64,000 nucleotides of DNA, taken from assembly GCF_030160115.1 (NCBI RefSeq), contig NZ_BSNS01000011.1, forward strand, positions 434,001-498,000. The letters run 5' to 3'. The position numbers and the translations under genes are program-made. The notes under the pieces are model-generated. The model did no database searches. It saw only the letters and a list, made by a program, of their open reading frames with translations, and was not told the DNA's origin. Positions within the stretch are counted from its first letter, which is position 1. Every line of letters begins with the position of its first letter. Below are positions 17,950 to 27,038 of the stretch, piece after piece. This DNA is from Devosia nitrariae (lineage in GTDB: Bacteria > Pseudomonadota > Alphaproteobacteria > Rhizobiales > Devosiaceae).

Positions 17950-20622
17950 ATGGCCGAGAAGGCGGATACGCTGCTCAAGGAGTACCGGGCCAGGCGCGAC
18001 TTCGCCAAGACCCAGGAGCCGGAGGGCGCCGCGCGCGCCGGCACGGGCAAACAGTTGTCGTTCGTCGTCCAGAAGCATGATGCCACCCGCCTGCACTACG
18101 ACTTCCGCATCGAGCTCGACGGGGTCCTGAAGAGCTGGGCGGTGACCAAGGGGCCTTCGGACAACCCCGAGGACAAGCGGCTCGCCGTGCGCGTCGAGGA
18201 CCATCCGCTCGACTATGGCGGCTTCGAGGGCACCATCCCGGAAGGTGAGTATGGCGGCGGCACCGTGATGCTCTGGGACGAGGGCACCTGGGAGCCGATT
18301 GGCGATCCGCACGAGGGCCTGCAGAAGGGCGACCTCAAGATGCGCCTCAACGGGCAGCGGATGAAAGGTGACTGGGTGCTGGTGCACATGAAGGGCCGCG
18401 ACAGCAAGCGACGAGGTGCCGCCGCGCGCCAGAACTGGCTGCTGATCAAGCATCGCGACCGCTACGCCCGCGACGAGGGTACCTTGACCGAGCGCTTCAC
18501 CCGCTCGGTTTCCACCGGCCGTGACCTGGAGGGGATCGCCAAGGGCCTGAAACCGAAGAAGCGCACGCGCACCCCGGCCAAGGCCGTCTGGCAGTCCAAT
18601 GCCGACGAGACCGAGGAGGACAAACCCGCGCCTGCAGCACGCGCGCGCAAACCGAGGCCGGGAACCAAGCCGTTGCCCGAATTTCGGCCGCCCCAACTGG
18701 CAACGCTGGTCGATGCGGTCCCGCAAGGGGACGATTGGCTGTTCGAGATGAAATATGACGGCTACCGGTGCTTTGCGGCCATTTCCGGTGGTTCGGTGCG
18801 GCTCTATACCCGCAACGGCAACGACTGGACCGACAAGTTCGGAGCGCTCGTCGATCCGTTCTCGCGCCTGACCCGCGGTTCGGCCCTGATCGACGGCGAG
18901 ATCTGCGCATTCGACGACAAGGGAAGGACGGACTTCACAACCCTCAAGACCGCGCTCAGCGAAGGCGGCGAACTGGTGTTTTTCGCCTTCGACCTCCTCG
19001 AACGCGACGGCAAGGACTTGAGTCGGCGCCCGCTCAAGGAGCGCAAGGACGACCTGAAGGACCTCCTCGGCAAGATAGAGCGCTCCTCGTCAATACAGTT
19101 CTCCGAGCACGTGACCGGCAACGGGCAGCGCGTCTTCGACCACATCTGCCGGGCCGGACATGAAGGCATCATCGCCAAGCTCGCCAGTGCGCCCTATCGC
19201 GGCGAGCGCACCCGCTCCTGGCTCAAGGTCAAATGCACCAAGCGGCAGGAGTTCGTCATCGGCGGATGGCGCCCGTCGGAAAAAAAGCGCACCTTTGCTT
19301 CCCTGTTGCTCGGCACGTTCGAGGGTGACAAGCTCATCTACCGCGGACGCGTCGGCACGGGGTTCAACACTAAGGGCTCCATCGAGCTGCAGAAAAAGCT
19401 CGACGCGCTGGCCCGCAAGACCAAGGCGTTCGAGGAGGTGCCGCGCGACATCGTGCGCCGCGCGCGCTGGGTCGAGCCGGAATTGGTGGCCGAGGTCGCC
19501 TTTACCGAAACGACTCCCGACAATTACCTGCGCCACCCGTCCTTCCTCGCGCTGCGCGAGGACATCCAAGCAAAGGGGGTCGTGATGGAAACGCCGCGCC
19601 CGATCGAAACAGTCGAACCTGCCGCCAGGGACGAAGCCAAGGATAAAGCCAAGAACAAATCGAAGACCACAACTGCGAGAAAAACCACAACCACGGGCGG
19701 CAAGGCGGCACATCTGCCCGTCGAGGAGGGCTTGGCCGCGGCCGAGCGTGAGGGGGTGCGGCTGACCAGCCCCGATCGCGTGATCTATCCCGAGCAGGGG
19801 GTGACCAAGGCCGAGCTTGTCGCCTATTACGCGGCCGTGGCCGAGCGCATGCTGCCCTACATCGCCGACCGGCCGCTGAGCCTCGTGCGCTGCCCGCAGG
19901 GGCGGGCCAAATACTGCTTCTTCCAGAAGCACGACACCGGCGGCTTCCCTTCCGAGATGAAGTCGGTAGCGATCGTCGAAAAGGAAGGCGAGAAAGAGGA
20001 CTATTTCTATATCGACAGCCTTGCCGGCCTGATTGCCGGCACGCAGATGAATGTGCTCGAGTGGCACCTGTGGGGCTCACGGCGTACCAGCATCGAAAAG
20101 CCCGAGCGTTTGATCTTCGATATCGATCCGGACGTCGGCCTCGACTTTGCGGCGGTAAAGGCCGCGGCGGTCGATCTGCGTTCAGAGCTCGCCGGCCTTG
20201 GCCTCGAAAGCTTTGCGATGGTCACCGGCGGCAAGGGCGTGCACGTCATCGTGCCGATCAGGCCGAGACTGGAGTGGCCGCAGGTCAAGGAGTTCTGTCG
20301 GGGCTTTGCGCAAAAGCTCGCCGGCGAGCAGCCGGACAGATACACCGCCAACCTCTCCAAGGCGCAGCGCAAGGGTAAGCTCTTCATTGATTATCTGCGC
20401 AACGAGCGGGGCTCCACCGCCATCGCGCCCTGGTCGACCCGCTCGCGCCAGGGCGCACCGGTCGCCGTACCGGTGACCTGGGACGAACTCGATGGTGTCG
20501 AGAAGGCCAACCAGTTCTCGCTTGCCGCCGCGGTGGAGCAGGCCCGAGGGCCCGACCCCTGGAAGGGCTACTTCGACCTTAAGCAGGGCCTGACCAAGGC
20601 CATGCTGGACAAGCTGACCTGA
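17950..20622 (+). CDS. ligD: Multifunctional DNA ligase D
   Basis: An 890-residue end-joining enzyme with all three activities in the order 3'-phosphoesterase, ligase, polymerase. The phosphoesterase (about 10-190) has the His/Asp site in KHDATRLHYDFRIELDG (His49 region). The ATP-dependent ligase (about 235-545) has the adenylated Lys268 in EMKYDGYRC. A Lys/Thr-rich linker (about 560-590) joins the primase-like polymerase (about 600-885) with catalytic Asp724 and Asp726 in FDIDPD. It processes, fills and seals breaks held by Ku. Full length, no damage seen. Confidence 0.97.
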   Translation: MAEKADTLLKEYRARRDFAKTQEPEGAARAGTGKQLSFVVQKHDATRLHYDFRIELDGVLKSWAVTKGPSDNPEDKRLAVRVEDHPLDYGGFEGTIPEGEYGGGTVMLWDEGTWEPIGDPHEGLQKGDLKMRLNGQRMKGDWVLVHMKGRDSKRRGAAARQNWLLIKHRDRYARDEGTLTERFTRSVSTGRDLEGIAKGLKPKKRTRTPAKAVWQSNADETEEDKPAPAARARKPRPGTKPLPEFRPPQLATLVDAVPQGDDWLFEMKYDGYRCFAAISGGSVRLYTRNGNDWTDKFGALVDPFSRLTRGSALIDGEICAFDDKGRTDFTTLKTALSEGGELVFFAFDLLERDGKDLSRRPLKERKDDLKDLLGKIERSSSIQFSEHVTGNGQRVFDHICRAGHEGIIAKLASAPYRGERTRSWLKVKCTKRQEFVIGGWRPSEKKRTFASLLLGTFEGDKLIYRGRVGTGFNTKGSIELQKKLDALARKTKAFEEVPRDIVRRARWVEPELVAEVAFTETTPDNYLRHPSFLALREDIQAKGVVMETPRPIETVEPAARDEAKDKAKNKSKTTTARKTTTTGGKAAHLPVEEGLAAAEREGVRLTSPDRVIYPEQGVTKAELVAYYAAVAERMLPYIADRPLSLVRCPQGRAKYCFFQKHDTGGFPSEMKSVAIVEKEGEKEDYFYIDSLAGLIAGTQMNVLEWHLWGSRRTSIEKPERLIFDIDPDVGLDFAAVKAAAVDLRSELAGLGLESFAMVTGGKGVHVIVPIRPRLEWPQVKEFCRGFAQKLAGEQPDRYTANLSKAQRKGKLFIDYLRNERGSTAIAPWSTRSRQGAPVAVPVTWDELDGVEKANQFSLAAAVEQARGPDPWKGYFDLKQGLTKAMLDKLT

Positions 20623-20762
20623 CCATTGCCTGACCGAGGTATACGTCTTTCACGGTAGATACCTGGCGGTCGTCGGGCCCGAAAAGCTGGTCAATACGTT
20701 CGGCATGGAAGGCATGTTCGAGGACAACGCCCTGGTCGAGACTCACACATTCGATCCTTTTT

Positions 20763-20793
20763 CATGGGGCCGGCACGATGTGCCGGCCCCATG
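20763..20793. repeat. Perfect 14-base hairpin between ligD and the YCII gene
   Basis: CATGGGGCCGGCAC (20763-20776) pairs perfectly with 20780-20793 around a three-base loop. It has no T-run on its 3' side in either direction, though TTTTT precedes it on the plus strand. It may act as a transcript-end barrier or a protein-binding palindrome. Confidence 0.7.
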
Positions 20794-20870
20794 TCGATTC
20801 CACCGAACCTTGTTCGTCGTCATATCGAGACCGGCCGTTTCAGGTGGCTGGGGAACACGAGGTGACGAAG

Positions 20871-21251
20871 ATGAAGTTCATGTGCCTGGTCAAATCTCCC
20901 GAACCCAACCCGGCCGGCGCACCGCCGGCGGCACTGTTCGAGGCGATCATACAATTGGGCGCCGAGGCTGAGGCTGCCGGCGTGCTGGTCGAGCAGGGCG
21001 GACTGCTGCCGACCGGCCTTGGCGCGCTGATGATGGTCGACGCCAAGGGCAATATCAGCACCATCGACGGGCCGTTTGCCGAGACCAAGGAGGTCTTCGG
21101 CGGCTATGCGGTCTACGACGTCGCCGACAGGGACGCGGCCATCTATTGGTCGCGGCGCTTCGCCGAGCTGCACACCGAGCACTGGCCCGGCTTCGTCTTC
21201 ACCATCGAGATCCGACAGATGATGTATCAGTCCAAGGGAGGCGGGTCATGA
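20871..21251 (+). CDS. YCII/DGPF-domain protein
   Basis: A 126-residue cytoplasmic protein of the YCII-related (DGPF) family. It has the MKFMCLVKS beginning and the diagnostic DGPFAETKEVFGGYAVYDV segment, which carries the putative His/Asp active-site pair region. The ATG at 20871 is the first residue of the fold. DGPF proteins are often next to ECF sigma factors; none is seen here. Its stop overlaps the next small gene (ATGA), so the two are co-translated. Confidence 0.9.
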   Translation: MKFMCLVKSPEPNPAGAPPAALFEAIIQLGAEAEAAGVLVEQGGLLPTGLGALMMVDAKGNISTIDGPFAETKEVFGGYAVYDVADRDAAIYWSRRFAELHTEHWPGFVFTIEIRQMMYQSKGGGS

Positions 21252-21430
21252 ACGCCGAGCGCATCGTTCCACTGGTGACGACCGTGTTCGTCATAGCGAC
21301 GGCAATGGCCGTGCTCTTTGTCAATCCTGCAGTCGCGCGCGAGGCAAGCGTGCCAAGTTCGATCGCAAGCACGGCGCACCAGACCGTTGTGGTGGCCCCT
21401 GGCGAGCTCCAGGCCAGATGCATGGCTTAA
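21248..21430 (+). CDS. Small secreted or membrane peptide, unknown
   Basis: A 60-residue open frame coupled by ATGA to the YCII gene. A hydrophobic stretch (LVTTVFVIATAMAVLFVNPAV) followed by AREA suggests a signal peptide with a short mature part containing one Cys near the end. No family recognised. Its TAA stop interlocks with the stop of the convergent DUF2474 gene in the palindrome TTAA (21427-21430). Confidence 0.5.
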   Translation: MNAERIVPLVTTVFVIATAMAVLFVNPAVAREASVPSSIASTAHQTVVVAPGELQARCMA

Positions 21431-21543
21431 CCGGGCATCAGGAACGCCCGGATGACGAGTCCGACTGCCGTTACAGCGAGAACCCCGGCGACCCAGAGGC
21501 CGACGAACCAGAGCAGCCGGCGGCGAAGCGGCGGGTCTGCCAT
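21427..21543 (-). CDS. DUF2474 single-helix protein of a bd oxidase
   Basis: A 38-residue membrane peptide: MADPPLRRRLLWFVGLWVAG begins it, followed by one hydrophobic helix and a short tail. This is the DUF2474 pattern, a small protein found after cydB in cyanide-insensitive bd oxidases and likely comparable to CydX in function. Its start overlaps the cydB stop by one base. Very short genes like this are easily missed. Confidence 0.85.
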   Translation of the reverse strand: MADPPLRRRLLWFVGLWVAGVLAVTAVGLVIRAFLMPG

Positions 21544-22547
21544 CAGTGATAGCCCTCCTCGGGATCGACCTTGCCGCGGAACACCCAATAGGCGTAGCCG
21601 GTGTAGGCGAGGATGATCGGCACCAGCACCACTGCACCAACCAGCAGGAAGGCAAGCGAGCTGTCCGGGGCGGCAGCCTCCTCGATGGTCAGCGCTCCCG
21701 GCACGATATAGGGATAAAAGCTGATACCGAGGCCGACGAACGAGAGGACGAAGAGGCCCAGCGCCGCAAGGAACGGTTGCAGGTGCTTGTCCGTCGTCAG
21801 CCCGTGCCAGAGGGCGACGGCGCATCCGGCGACCAGCAGCGGCACGAAGGCCGAAAAGAACGCGGTGGGCCAGCCGAACCAGCGATCGAAGTAGACCGGG
21901 TTGATGAAGGGCGTCCAGAGGCTAACCAGCCCGATGAGCGCGATGGTGCCAGCTCCCGTCGCCACGGCGATCCGGCGCGCGCGCTGCTGGAGATCGCCGG
22001 TGGTCTTGAGGTTGAGCCAGGTCGCCCCGAGAAGCGCATAGCCGACGACGACGGCTAGCCCGGTGAGGATGGTGAAGGGGCTCAGCCAATCCCACCACCC
22101 CCCGGCATAGGCGCGGTCGGCGATGGCGATGCCCTTGACCAAGGCCCCGAGCGCGATGCCCTGCATCAGGGCAGCAATCGTCGACCCGGCAGAGAACCCG
22201 ACGTCCCACCAGATCGACCCGCGCTGGGTGCGCCAGCGGAACTCGAAGGCAACGCCCCGGAAGATGAGGCCCAATAGCATCAAGATGATCGGCATATAGA
22301 GCGCCGGCAGCACCGTGGCGTAGACCACCGGAAAGACGGCCATCAGCCCACCGCCGCCCAGCACCAGCCAGGTCTCGTTGCCGTCCCAGACCGGTGCGAC
22401 CGAGTTGGTCATCACGTCGCGGTCATGCCGGGCGGGAAATAGCGGAAACAGGATGCCGACGCCGAGGTCGAATCCGTCGAGCACCACATAGGCGAGAACG
22501 GCAAAGGCGATGAGGCCCGCCCAGACGGTCGGCAGATCAATGGGCAT
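21543..22547 (-). CDS. cydB: Cytochrome bd-type quinol oxidase subunit II
   Basis: A 334-residue membrane protein with about nine helices. The ATG at 22547 starts the family N-terminus MPIDLPTVWAGLIAFAVLAY with VLDGFDLGVGILFP just after; upstream in-frame codons overlap cydA. NSVAPVWDGNETWLVLGGGG is a strong CydB signature. Its length is close to CioB (about 335) rather than E. coli CydB (379), pointing to a cyanide-insensitive type. It overlaps the cydA end by 11 bases. Confidence 0.95.
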   Translation of the reverse strand: MPIDLPTVWAGLIAFAVLAYVVLDGFDLGVGILFPLFPARHDRDVMTNSVAPVWDGNETWLVLGGGGLMAVFPVVYATVLPALYMPIILMLLGLIFRGVAFEFRWRTQRGSIWWDVGFSAGSTIAALMQGIALGALVKGIAIADRAYAGGWWDWLSPFTILTGLAVVVGYALLGATWLNLKTTGDLQQRARRIAVATGAGTIALIGLVSLWTPFINPVYFDRWFGWPTAFFSAFVPLLVAGCAVALWHGLTTDKHLQPFLAALGLFVLSFVGLGISFYPYIVPGALTIEEAAAPDSSLAFLLVGAVVLVPIILAYTGYAYWVFRGKVDPEEGYH

Positions 22548-23958
22548 CGGTGCCTCCCTCGCGGATCGGCTCTTCCTGTGCGGGGCCGGGATTGATGCCG
22601 GCGGCGCGGTGCGGCCCCTTGTCGAGCTCGTGATCCTCATCCATCACGGGCGTCCGCCGCATGAGGCGTAAGAGGTAGAAGACGCCGGCCCCGAACACGA
22701 TGAAGTAGACGACGATGAAGGCGATGAGCGAGGCGCCGACCGCCGGTGCATCGACCGGCGACAGGCTCTCGCTCGTGCGCATGAGATTGTAGACCGTATA
22801 GGGCTGGCGGCCGACCTCTGTCGTGTACCAGCCGGCGAGCACGGCAACGAAGCCGGAAGGTCCCATGACCAGCGCGGCGCGATGCAGCCATTGATTGGTA
22901 TAGAGCGTTCCCCGCCAGCGCGCCCATAGCGACCAGAGGCCGATGCCCAGCATCAGAAAGCCGATGCCGACCATGATGCGGAAGGTGAAGAACGGGATGA
23001 TGGCCGGCGGCCGGTCCTCGCGCGCCCACTCCTTAAGACCATGCACCTCGCCGTCGAGGCTATGGGTGAGGAGCAGCGAACCGAGTTTGGGGATCTCGAT
23101 GGCAAAGTGCGTCTCCTCGGCCTCGTCATCCGGGATGCCGAAGAGGATGAGCGGAGCGCCGTTCTGGGTCTCGTAGTGGCCTTCCATGGCGGCGATCTTG
23201 GCCGGCTGGTGCTCGAACGTGTTGAGCCCGTGCTGATCGCCGACGAAGATCTGGATCGGCGTGACGATGGCGGCCATCCACATGGCCATCGAGAACATGA
23301 TCCGCGCCTGCCGGTTCTCCCGATCTTTCATCAGGTGCCAGGCCCCCACTGCGCCGACGCCGAAGGCGGTAGTCAGGAACGCGGCGAGCACTGTATGGGT
23401 CAGCCGGTAAGGAAAGGACGGGTTGAAGATGATGGCCAGCCAGTCCTCCGGCACGAAACTGCCATTGGCATCAACCGAGAAACCGGCAGGCGTGTGCATC
23501 CAGCTGTTGGCAGAGGTGATCCAGGTCGCCGAGATCAGGGTGCCGATGGCCACCATGGCGACCGCGAACATGTGCAGCCCGTCGCCCACGCGCTTGCGCC
23601 CGAAGAGCGCGATACCAAGGAACCCGGCCTCGAGGAAGAAGGCGGTCAGCACTTCGTAGCCCATCAGCGGCCCGATGACGGCGCCGGCCCGGTCCGAGAA
23701 CACCGCCCAGTTGGTGCCGAACTGGTAGCTCATCACGATGCCGGAGACGACGCCCATGCCGAAGGTGATGGCAAAGATCGTCTTCCAGTATTCGAAGAGC
23801 TTGAGATAGGCCGGGTCCCGCTTCCACAGCCACAGTGCATTCAGGACGGCAATATAAGCTGCCGTGCCGATGGAAAAGGCCGGGAAGAGGAAGTGAAAGG
23901 AAACGGTGAACGCGAACTGGATCCGCGCCAGGATTTCCGCCGTCAGCCCTAGGAACAT
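22537..23958 (-). CDS. cydA: Cytochrome bd-type quinol oxidase subunit I
   Basis: A 473-residue subunit carrying the three haems. The ATG at 23958 gives the family N-terminus (MFLGLTAEILARIQFAFTVS) with the haem-ligand His near residue 22 in FHFLFPAFSIG. GWYTTEVGRQPYTVY matches the conserved GRQPW region, here with Tyr in place of Trp. The protein is shorter than E. coli CydA (522), consistent with the short Q-loop of CIO-type oxidases. It passes electrons from quinol to oxygen at the inner membrane without proton pumping. Lead gene of cydA-cydB-DUF2474. Confidence 0.95.
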   Translation of the reverse strand: MFLGLTAEILARIQFAFTVSFHFLFPAFSIGTAAYIAVLNALWLWKRDPAYLKLFEYWKTIFAITFGMGVVSGIVMSYQFGTNWAVFSDRAGAVIGPLMGYEVLTAFFLEAGFLGIALFGRKRVGDGLHMFAVAMVAIGTLISATWITSANSWMHTPAGFSVDANGSFVPEDWLAIIFNPSFPYRLTHTVLAAFLTTAFGVGAVGAWHLMKDRENRQARIMFSMAMWMAAIVTPIQIFVGDQHGLNTFEHQPAKIAAMEGHYETQNGAPLILFGIPDDEAEETHFAIEIPKLGSLLLTHSLDGEVHGLKEWAREDRPPAIIPFFTFRIMVGIGFLMLGIGLWSLWARWRGTLYTNQWLHRAALVMGPSGFVAVLAGWYTTEVGRQPYTVYNLMRTSESLSPVDAPAVGASLIAFIVVYFIVFGAGVFYLLRLMRRTPVMDEDHELDKGPHRAAGINPGPAQEEPIREGGTDAH

Positions 23959-24124
23959 ACCATACCCTTCTCTGCCCGCCCGATGGCGACGCCGCACGAA
24001 AGCAGCGCTACGAGGATATTAAGGTCTATATGGCGCAAAGCATGATGCGACCAAAGGTGTCTGCGACAGCACGCCACAACCGCGAACGATCGTGACAGAT
24101 TCCCCACCGACCGCAACCGCTGGT

Positions 24125-25279
24125 CTAGGCCGGCAGTTCCGGCGGCGGTCCGACATAGCGGGCGCGCGGCCGGATGAGGCTGCCGCCCACGGCCTGCTCG
24201 ACCGCATGAGCCAGCCACCCGACGGTGCGGGCGACGGCGAAAACGACGAGGGGTGCGTCGTCCGGCAATCGGTGGGCACTGGTGAGCGCGGCGAGCGCGA
24301 AGTCAACGTTGACGCGGTCGCCGAAAATCTCCTCTCCGACCTTGCGGACCGCGGCATAGGGCGCCGGTATCTCGAAGCTCTCGAACAGCGCCTCTGCCCG
24401 AACATCGCCATCCGGATAAAGCGCATGACCGAAGCCCGCAATGGCGCGGCCTTCGGAAAAGTAGTCGCGTACGGCCTGCTCGTCCCCGGCCGTCTGCGCC
24501 ACGGCAGCGCGCACAGCTCGCCAAGCGCCGCCATGCAGCGGCCCTGTGAGGGTGGCGAGCCCCGAGAGCACCGCTGCCGACAGCGGCGCCCCGGTGGAAA
24601 CGGCAACACGGCAGGCAAAGGTTGACGCATTGAGCTCGTGGTCGGCCAGCAGCACCAGGGCGCGGCGCAGTGCATCGCCCGCTTCGGGCCGATCCCACAC
24701 GAGCGCGAGGCGCCGGTGCAGCGGCTGGTCGGCCGGACCGGGGGCGAGTGTTGCCGCAACGATGTCGAGCACGCGGGCCGCTTCGTCGGTCAGGTCCGCC
24801 TGCGATCGGCCGATGGTCGGCGCATCCGCCCCGATATGGGCTGCGAGCACGGCAAGTGCCGTCGAGAGGCTGGGCACGACGCCGGGCGCGACACTATCGA
24901 CAGGTCGGCCGAGGTGCAGCGGTCCGGGCACGCCCCACAGCAGCGCAGCGGTATCCTCCAGCGTGGCAGCGGCGGCGAGGGTGGCGGCGTCCCGCCCGCG
25001 ATAGTAGAGCTGCCCGCCCGCGATTGTCGAAACGGCCGAAGCGAGCACGGGATCGCCCCACCGGATCGCTTCGGCCGCGATCGCACCACTGGCACGCCGA
25101 CCGGCCGGACGGGCAGCAAGTCGCCTGACGTCCTCGCCATGATAGAGGCTGCGCCGCGGATCGGCGGGATCGGGCCTCGCCCGGATGCGGCCCCGGCTGA
25201 CGTTCGCATAAAGCGTCTGAGGTTTGGTGCCGAGAAGGGCGAGAGCTTGCGCGGAGGTGAGCCAGGGCATCGGTGACAT
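24125..25279 (-). CDS. Citrate synthase-family protein with N-terminal helix-turn-helix
   Basis: A 384-residue fusion. Residues about 5-55 form a MerR/excisionase-like helix-turn-helix (WLTSAQALALLGTKPQTLYANVS...YHGEDVRRL). The rest is a citrate synthase fold with HELNASTFACRV, GPLHGGAWRA and GFGHALYPDGDVRA, which carry the catalytic His residues. Such proteins are known but little studied. The DNA-binding domain suggests autoregulation or control of the divergent synthase, whose gene starts 66 bases away across two palindromes. Enzymatic activity on oxaloacetate and acetyl- or propionyl-CoA is likely but not certain. Confidence 0.92.
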   Translation of the reverse strand: MSPMPWLTSAQALALLGTKPQTLYANVSRGRIRARPDPADPRRSLYHGEDVRRLAARPAGRRASGAIAAEAIRWGDPVLASAVSTIAGGQLYYRGRDAATLAAAATLEDTAALLWGVPGPLHLGRPVDSVAPGVVPSLSTALAVLAAHIGADAPTIGRSQADLTDEAARVLDIVAATLAPGPADQPLHRRLALVWDRPEAGDALRRALVLLADHELNASTFACRVAVSTGAPLSAAVLSGLATLTGPLHGGAWRAVRAAVAQTAGDEQAVRDYFSEGRAIAGFGHALYPDGDVRAEALFESFEIPAPYAAVRKVGEEIFGDRVNVDFALAALTSAHRLPDDAPLVVFAVARTVGWLAHAVEQAVGGSLIRPRARYVGPPPELPA

Positions 25280-25308
25280 TGATCAATTGCGTCAAGATTG
25301 ACGTCAAT
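25278..25308. promoter_or_regulatory. Paired palindromic operator between divergent citrate synthase genes
   Basis: ATTGATCAAT (25278-25287) and ATTGACGTCAAT (25297-25308) are perfect palindromes whose centres lie 20 bases apart, about two helical turns, with a further TTGCGTCAA between them. All share TTGA..TCAA arms. The first touches the start codon of the helix-turn-helix synthase, so binding would block that gene and probably the divergent one. Confidence 0.65.
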
Positions 25309-25345
25309 CAAACTAGCGCCGATGAAACGTTGAGACAAAGGAGAA

Positions 25346-26431
25346 ATGCGGATGAAGAGCGGATTGGAAGACGTCGTTGCGGCCGAGACCCGCTTGTCTG
25401 ACGTCGACGGCGCTGCCGGTCGCTTGGTCATCGGCGGTCTGCCGCTGGACAAGCTTGTCGCCGAATACCGGTTCGAAGACGCAGCGAGCCTGCTGCTCGG
25501 CCGGTTCTTCGGCAACCAAGCTATAGACGAAGCCGCGCTCGCTGCCGCGCGCGCCGAGGCCTTTGTGCACGTCGACGCGTTGGACGATCTGCTCCTCGCC
25601 ATGCCGCCGGTCGATGCCATGCGTGTCCTGCTCGGCCGGCTGCAGGATGGTGAGGACGTGGCATCGGCACTGCGCCTTCTGGCCGGGCCGGCCGTGTTCC
25701 TGCCGGCAATCCTAAGGCGCCAGCGCGGTGAAGCCGCCATCGCGCCCGACCCAGGCCTTCGGCATTCGCCCGACATCCTTTATATGCTGCGCGGCGAGCG
25801 GCCGAGCGAGGAGCACGCCGCGGCGCTCGATGGCTATCTGGTCATGGTCTGCGATCATGGTCTCAATGCTTCGACATTTGCCTCCCGCGTCATCGCTTCG
25901 ACCGGCGCCGGGCTCGCGTCTTCGGCCCTGGCAGCGCTGAGCGCCCTCAAAGGGCCGCTGCATGGCGGTGCACCGGGCCCGGTGCTCGACATGCTCGACG
26001 CTATCGGTCAGCCCGAGAACGCCCGCGATTGGCTTACAGCCGAACTCGATGAGGGGAGGCGCCTGATGGGGTTCGGCCACCGCATCTACCGGGTGCGCGA
26101 TCCGCGCGCCGATGCGCTGAAATCGGTGCTGGAGCGGCTCACCGCAACCGGGCAGGTGGACAAGGCGCGCATTGAGCTGGCCGAGGCCGTCGAGACGGCA
26201 GCGCTGAGACTCCTGGCGGAGCGCAAGCCCGATCGGCCGCTCCTCACCAATGTCGACTATTATACCGTGTTGCTGCTCGAGGCGCTCGGCTTCCCGCGTG
26301 AAGCCTTCACCGGCCTCTTCGCCATCGGCCGCATGGCCGGCTGGCTCGCCCATGCGCGCGAGCAGGCGACGGACGGACGCCTGATCCGCCCCCAGTCGCG
26401 CTATATCGGGCCGGTGCCGGAAGCGGCGTGA
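25346..26431 (+). CDS. Citrate synthase / 2-methylcitrate synthase family protein
   Basis: A 361-residue citrate synthase homologue with CDHGLNASTFASRVIAST, GPLHGGAPG and GFGHRIYRVRDPRAD, covering the catalytic His residues and the Arg/Asp region. It lacks the helix-turn-helix of the divergent gene. An AAAGGAG ribosome site precedes the ATG. The pair resembles divergent synthase pairs in other alphaproteobacteria; substrate could be acetyl- or propionyl-CoA. Confidence 0.92.
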   Translation: MRMKSGLEDVVAAETRLSDVDGAAGRLVIGGLPLDKLVAEYRFEDAASLLLGRFFGNQAIDEAALAAARAEAFVHVDALDDLLLAMPPVDAMRVLLGRLQDGEDVASALRLLAGPAVFLPAILRRQRGEAAIAPDPGLRHSPDILYMLRGERPSEEHAAALDGYLVMVCDHGLNASTFASRVIASTGAGLASSALAALSALKGPLHGGAPGPVLDMLDAIGQPENARDWLTAELDEGRRLMGFGHRIYRVRDPRADALKSVLERLTATGQVDKARIELAEAVETAALRLLAERKPDRPLLTNVDYYTVLLLEALGFPREAFTGLFAIGRMAGWLAHAREQATDGRLIRPQSRYIGPVPEAA

Positions 26432-26451
26432 GCTCTATTCTCTCGCGCTTC

Positions 26452-26492
26452 CGAACCGCAAAAGTGGCGTCCATCCCGGATCAAGTCCGGGA
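26452..26492. repeat. Dispersed 18-base repeat plus hairpin
   Basis: 26452-26469 (CGAACCGCAAAAGTGGCG) is identical, inverted, to 10264-10281. Directly after it TCCCGGA and TCCGGGA (26474-26480, 26486-26492) form a seven-base stem. Position between convergent reading frames fits a transcript-end or REP-like element. Confidence 0.7.
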
Positions 26493-26569
26493 CGGGTTTG
26501 CTGAAACGTCCAATGCGCGCGATCGGACCCTCGAACTCTGACTGGATTTCAAAGGGAGCAGAACCGCTG

Positions 26570-27038
26570 TCACTCAGGCATCTGTGGCGGCGCCATTACG
26601 ATATAGGGAGCGCTGGGCTTTTGACCTGGCGGCACAAACTCCGGCGCCGGGTCGCCCGTTTCACCGAGCGATTTGATGTACTGATACAGCGAACGCATGT
26701 CCGACTCCGCGAAGTGATGCACGTTGAACCAGGGCATGGGCGGCCGTGTCTTGAAAGACTTGAGATAGTCCACCCATTGATCCTCGGATTTCTGGCCCGC
26801 CAGGATACGGAGATTTGTCGGATAGGTGGTCCCCCAAGGGCCCTGGAAACCGACGGAGTCGCCTTTGAGGGCGGCAGCCGGATCAACTTGCCCCTCGCTC
26901 TGTGCATAGCCCGTCGTGTGGCAATCGTGGCAGCCGCCGATAATGGCAATGTGCGCGCCCCGTTCCACCGAGACGTCGGCCTCTTGCCCAAAGGCCACGG
27001 TCGAACTGAATCAGGAAAATCGACATGGATCGCAACAT
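26570..27038 (-). pseudogene. c-type cytochrome with a frameshifted signal peptide
   Basis: The main frame (26570-26998) encodes a haem c domain with GGCHDCHTTGY (CxxCH at the start of the mature protein) and a later Met-rich region (RPPMPWFNVHHFAESDMRSLYQYIKSLGE), as in small periplasmic cytochromes of about 155 residues. It lacks a signal peptide. A good start (27038, GGAGGAG ribosome site) opens a hydrophobic leader MLRSMSIFLI in another frame. Removing one base near 26999-27011 would join the two as a continuous signal peptide plus cytochrome; the span is 469 bases, one more than a multiple of three. Either a broken gene or a sequencing error. Confidence 0.8.

Noticed and set aside
16897..18726. 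Minus-strand open frame of 609 codons over ku and ligD
   Set aside because: Antisense to two unmistakable repair genes; no motif of its own.
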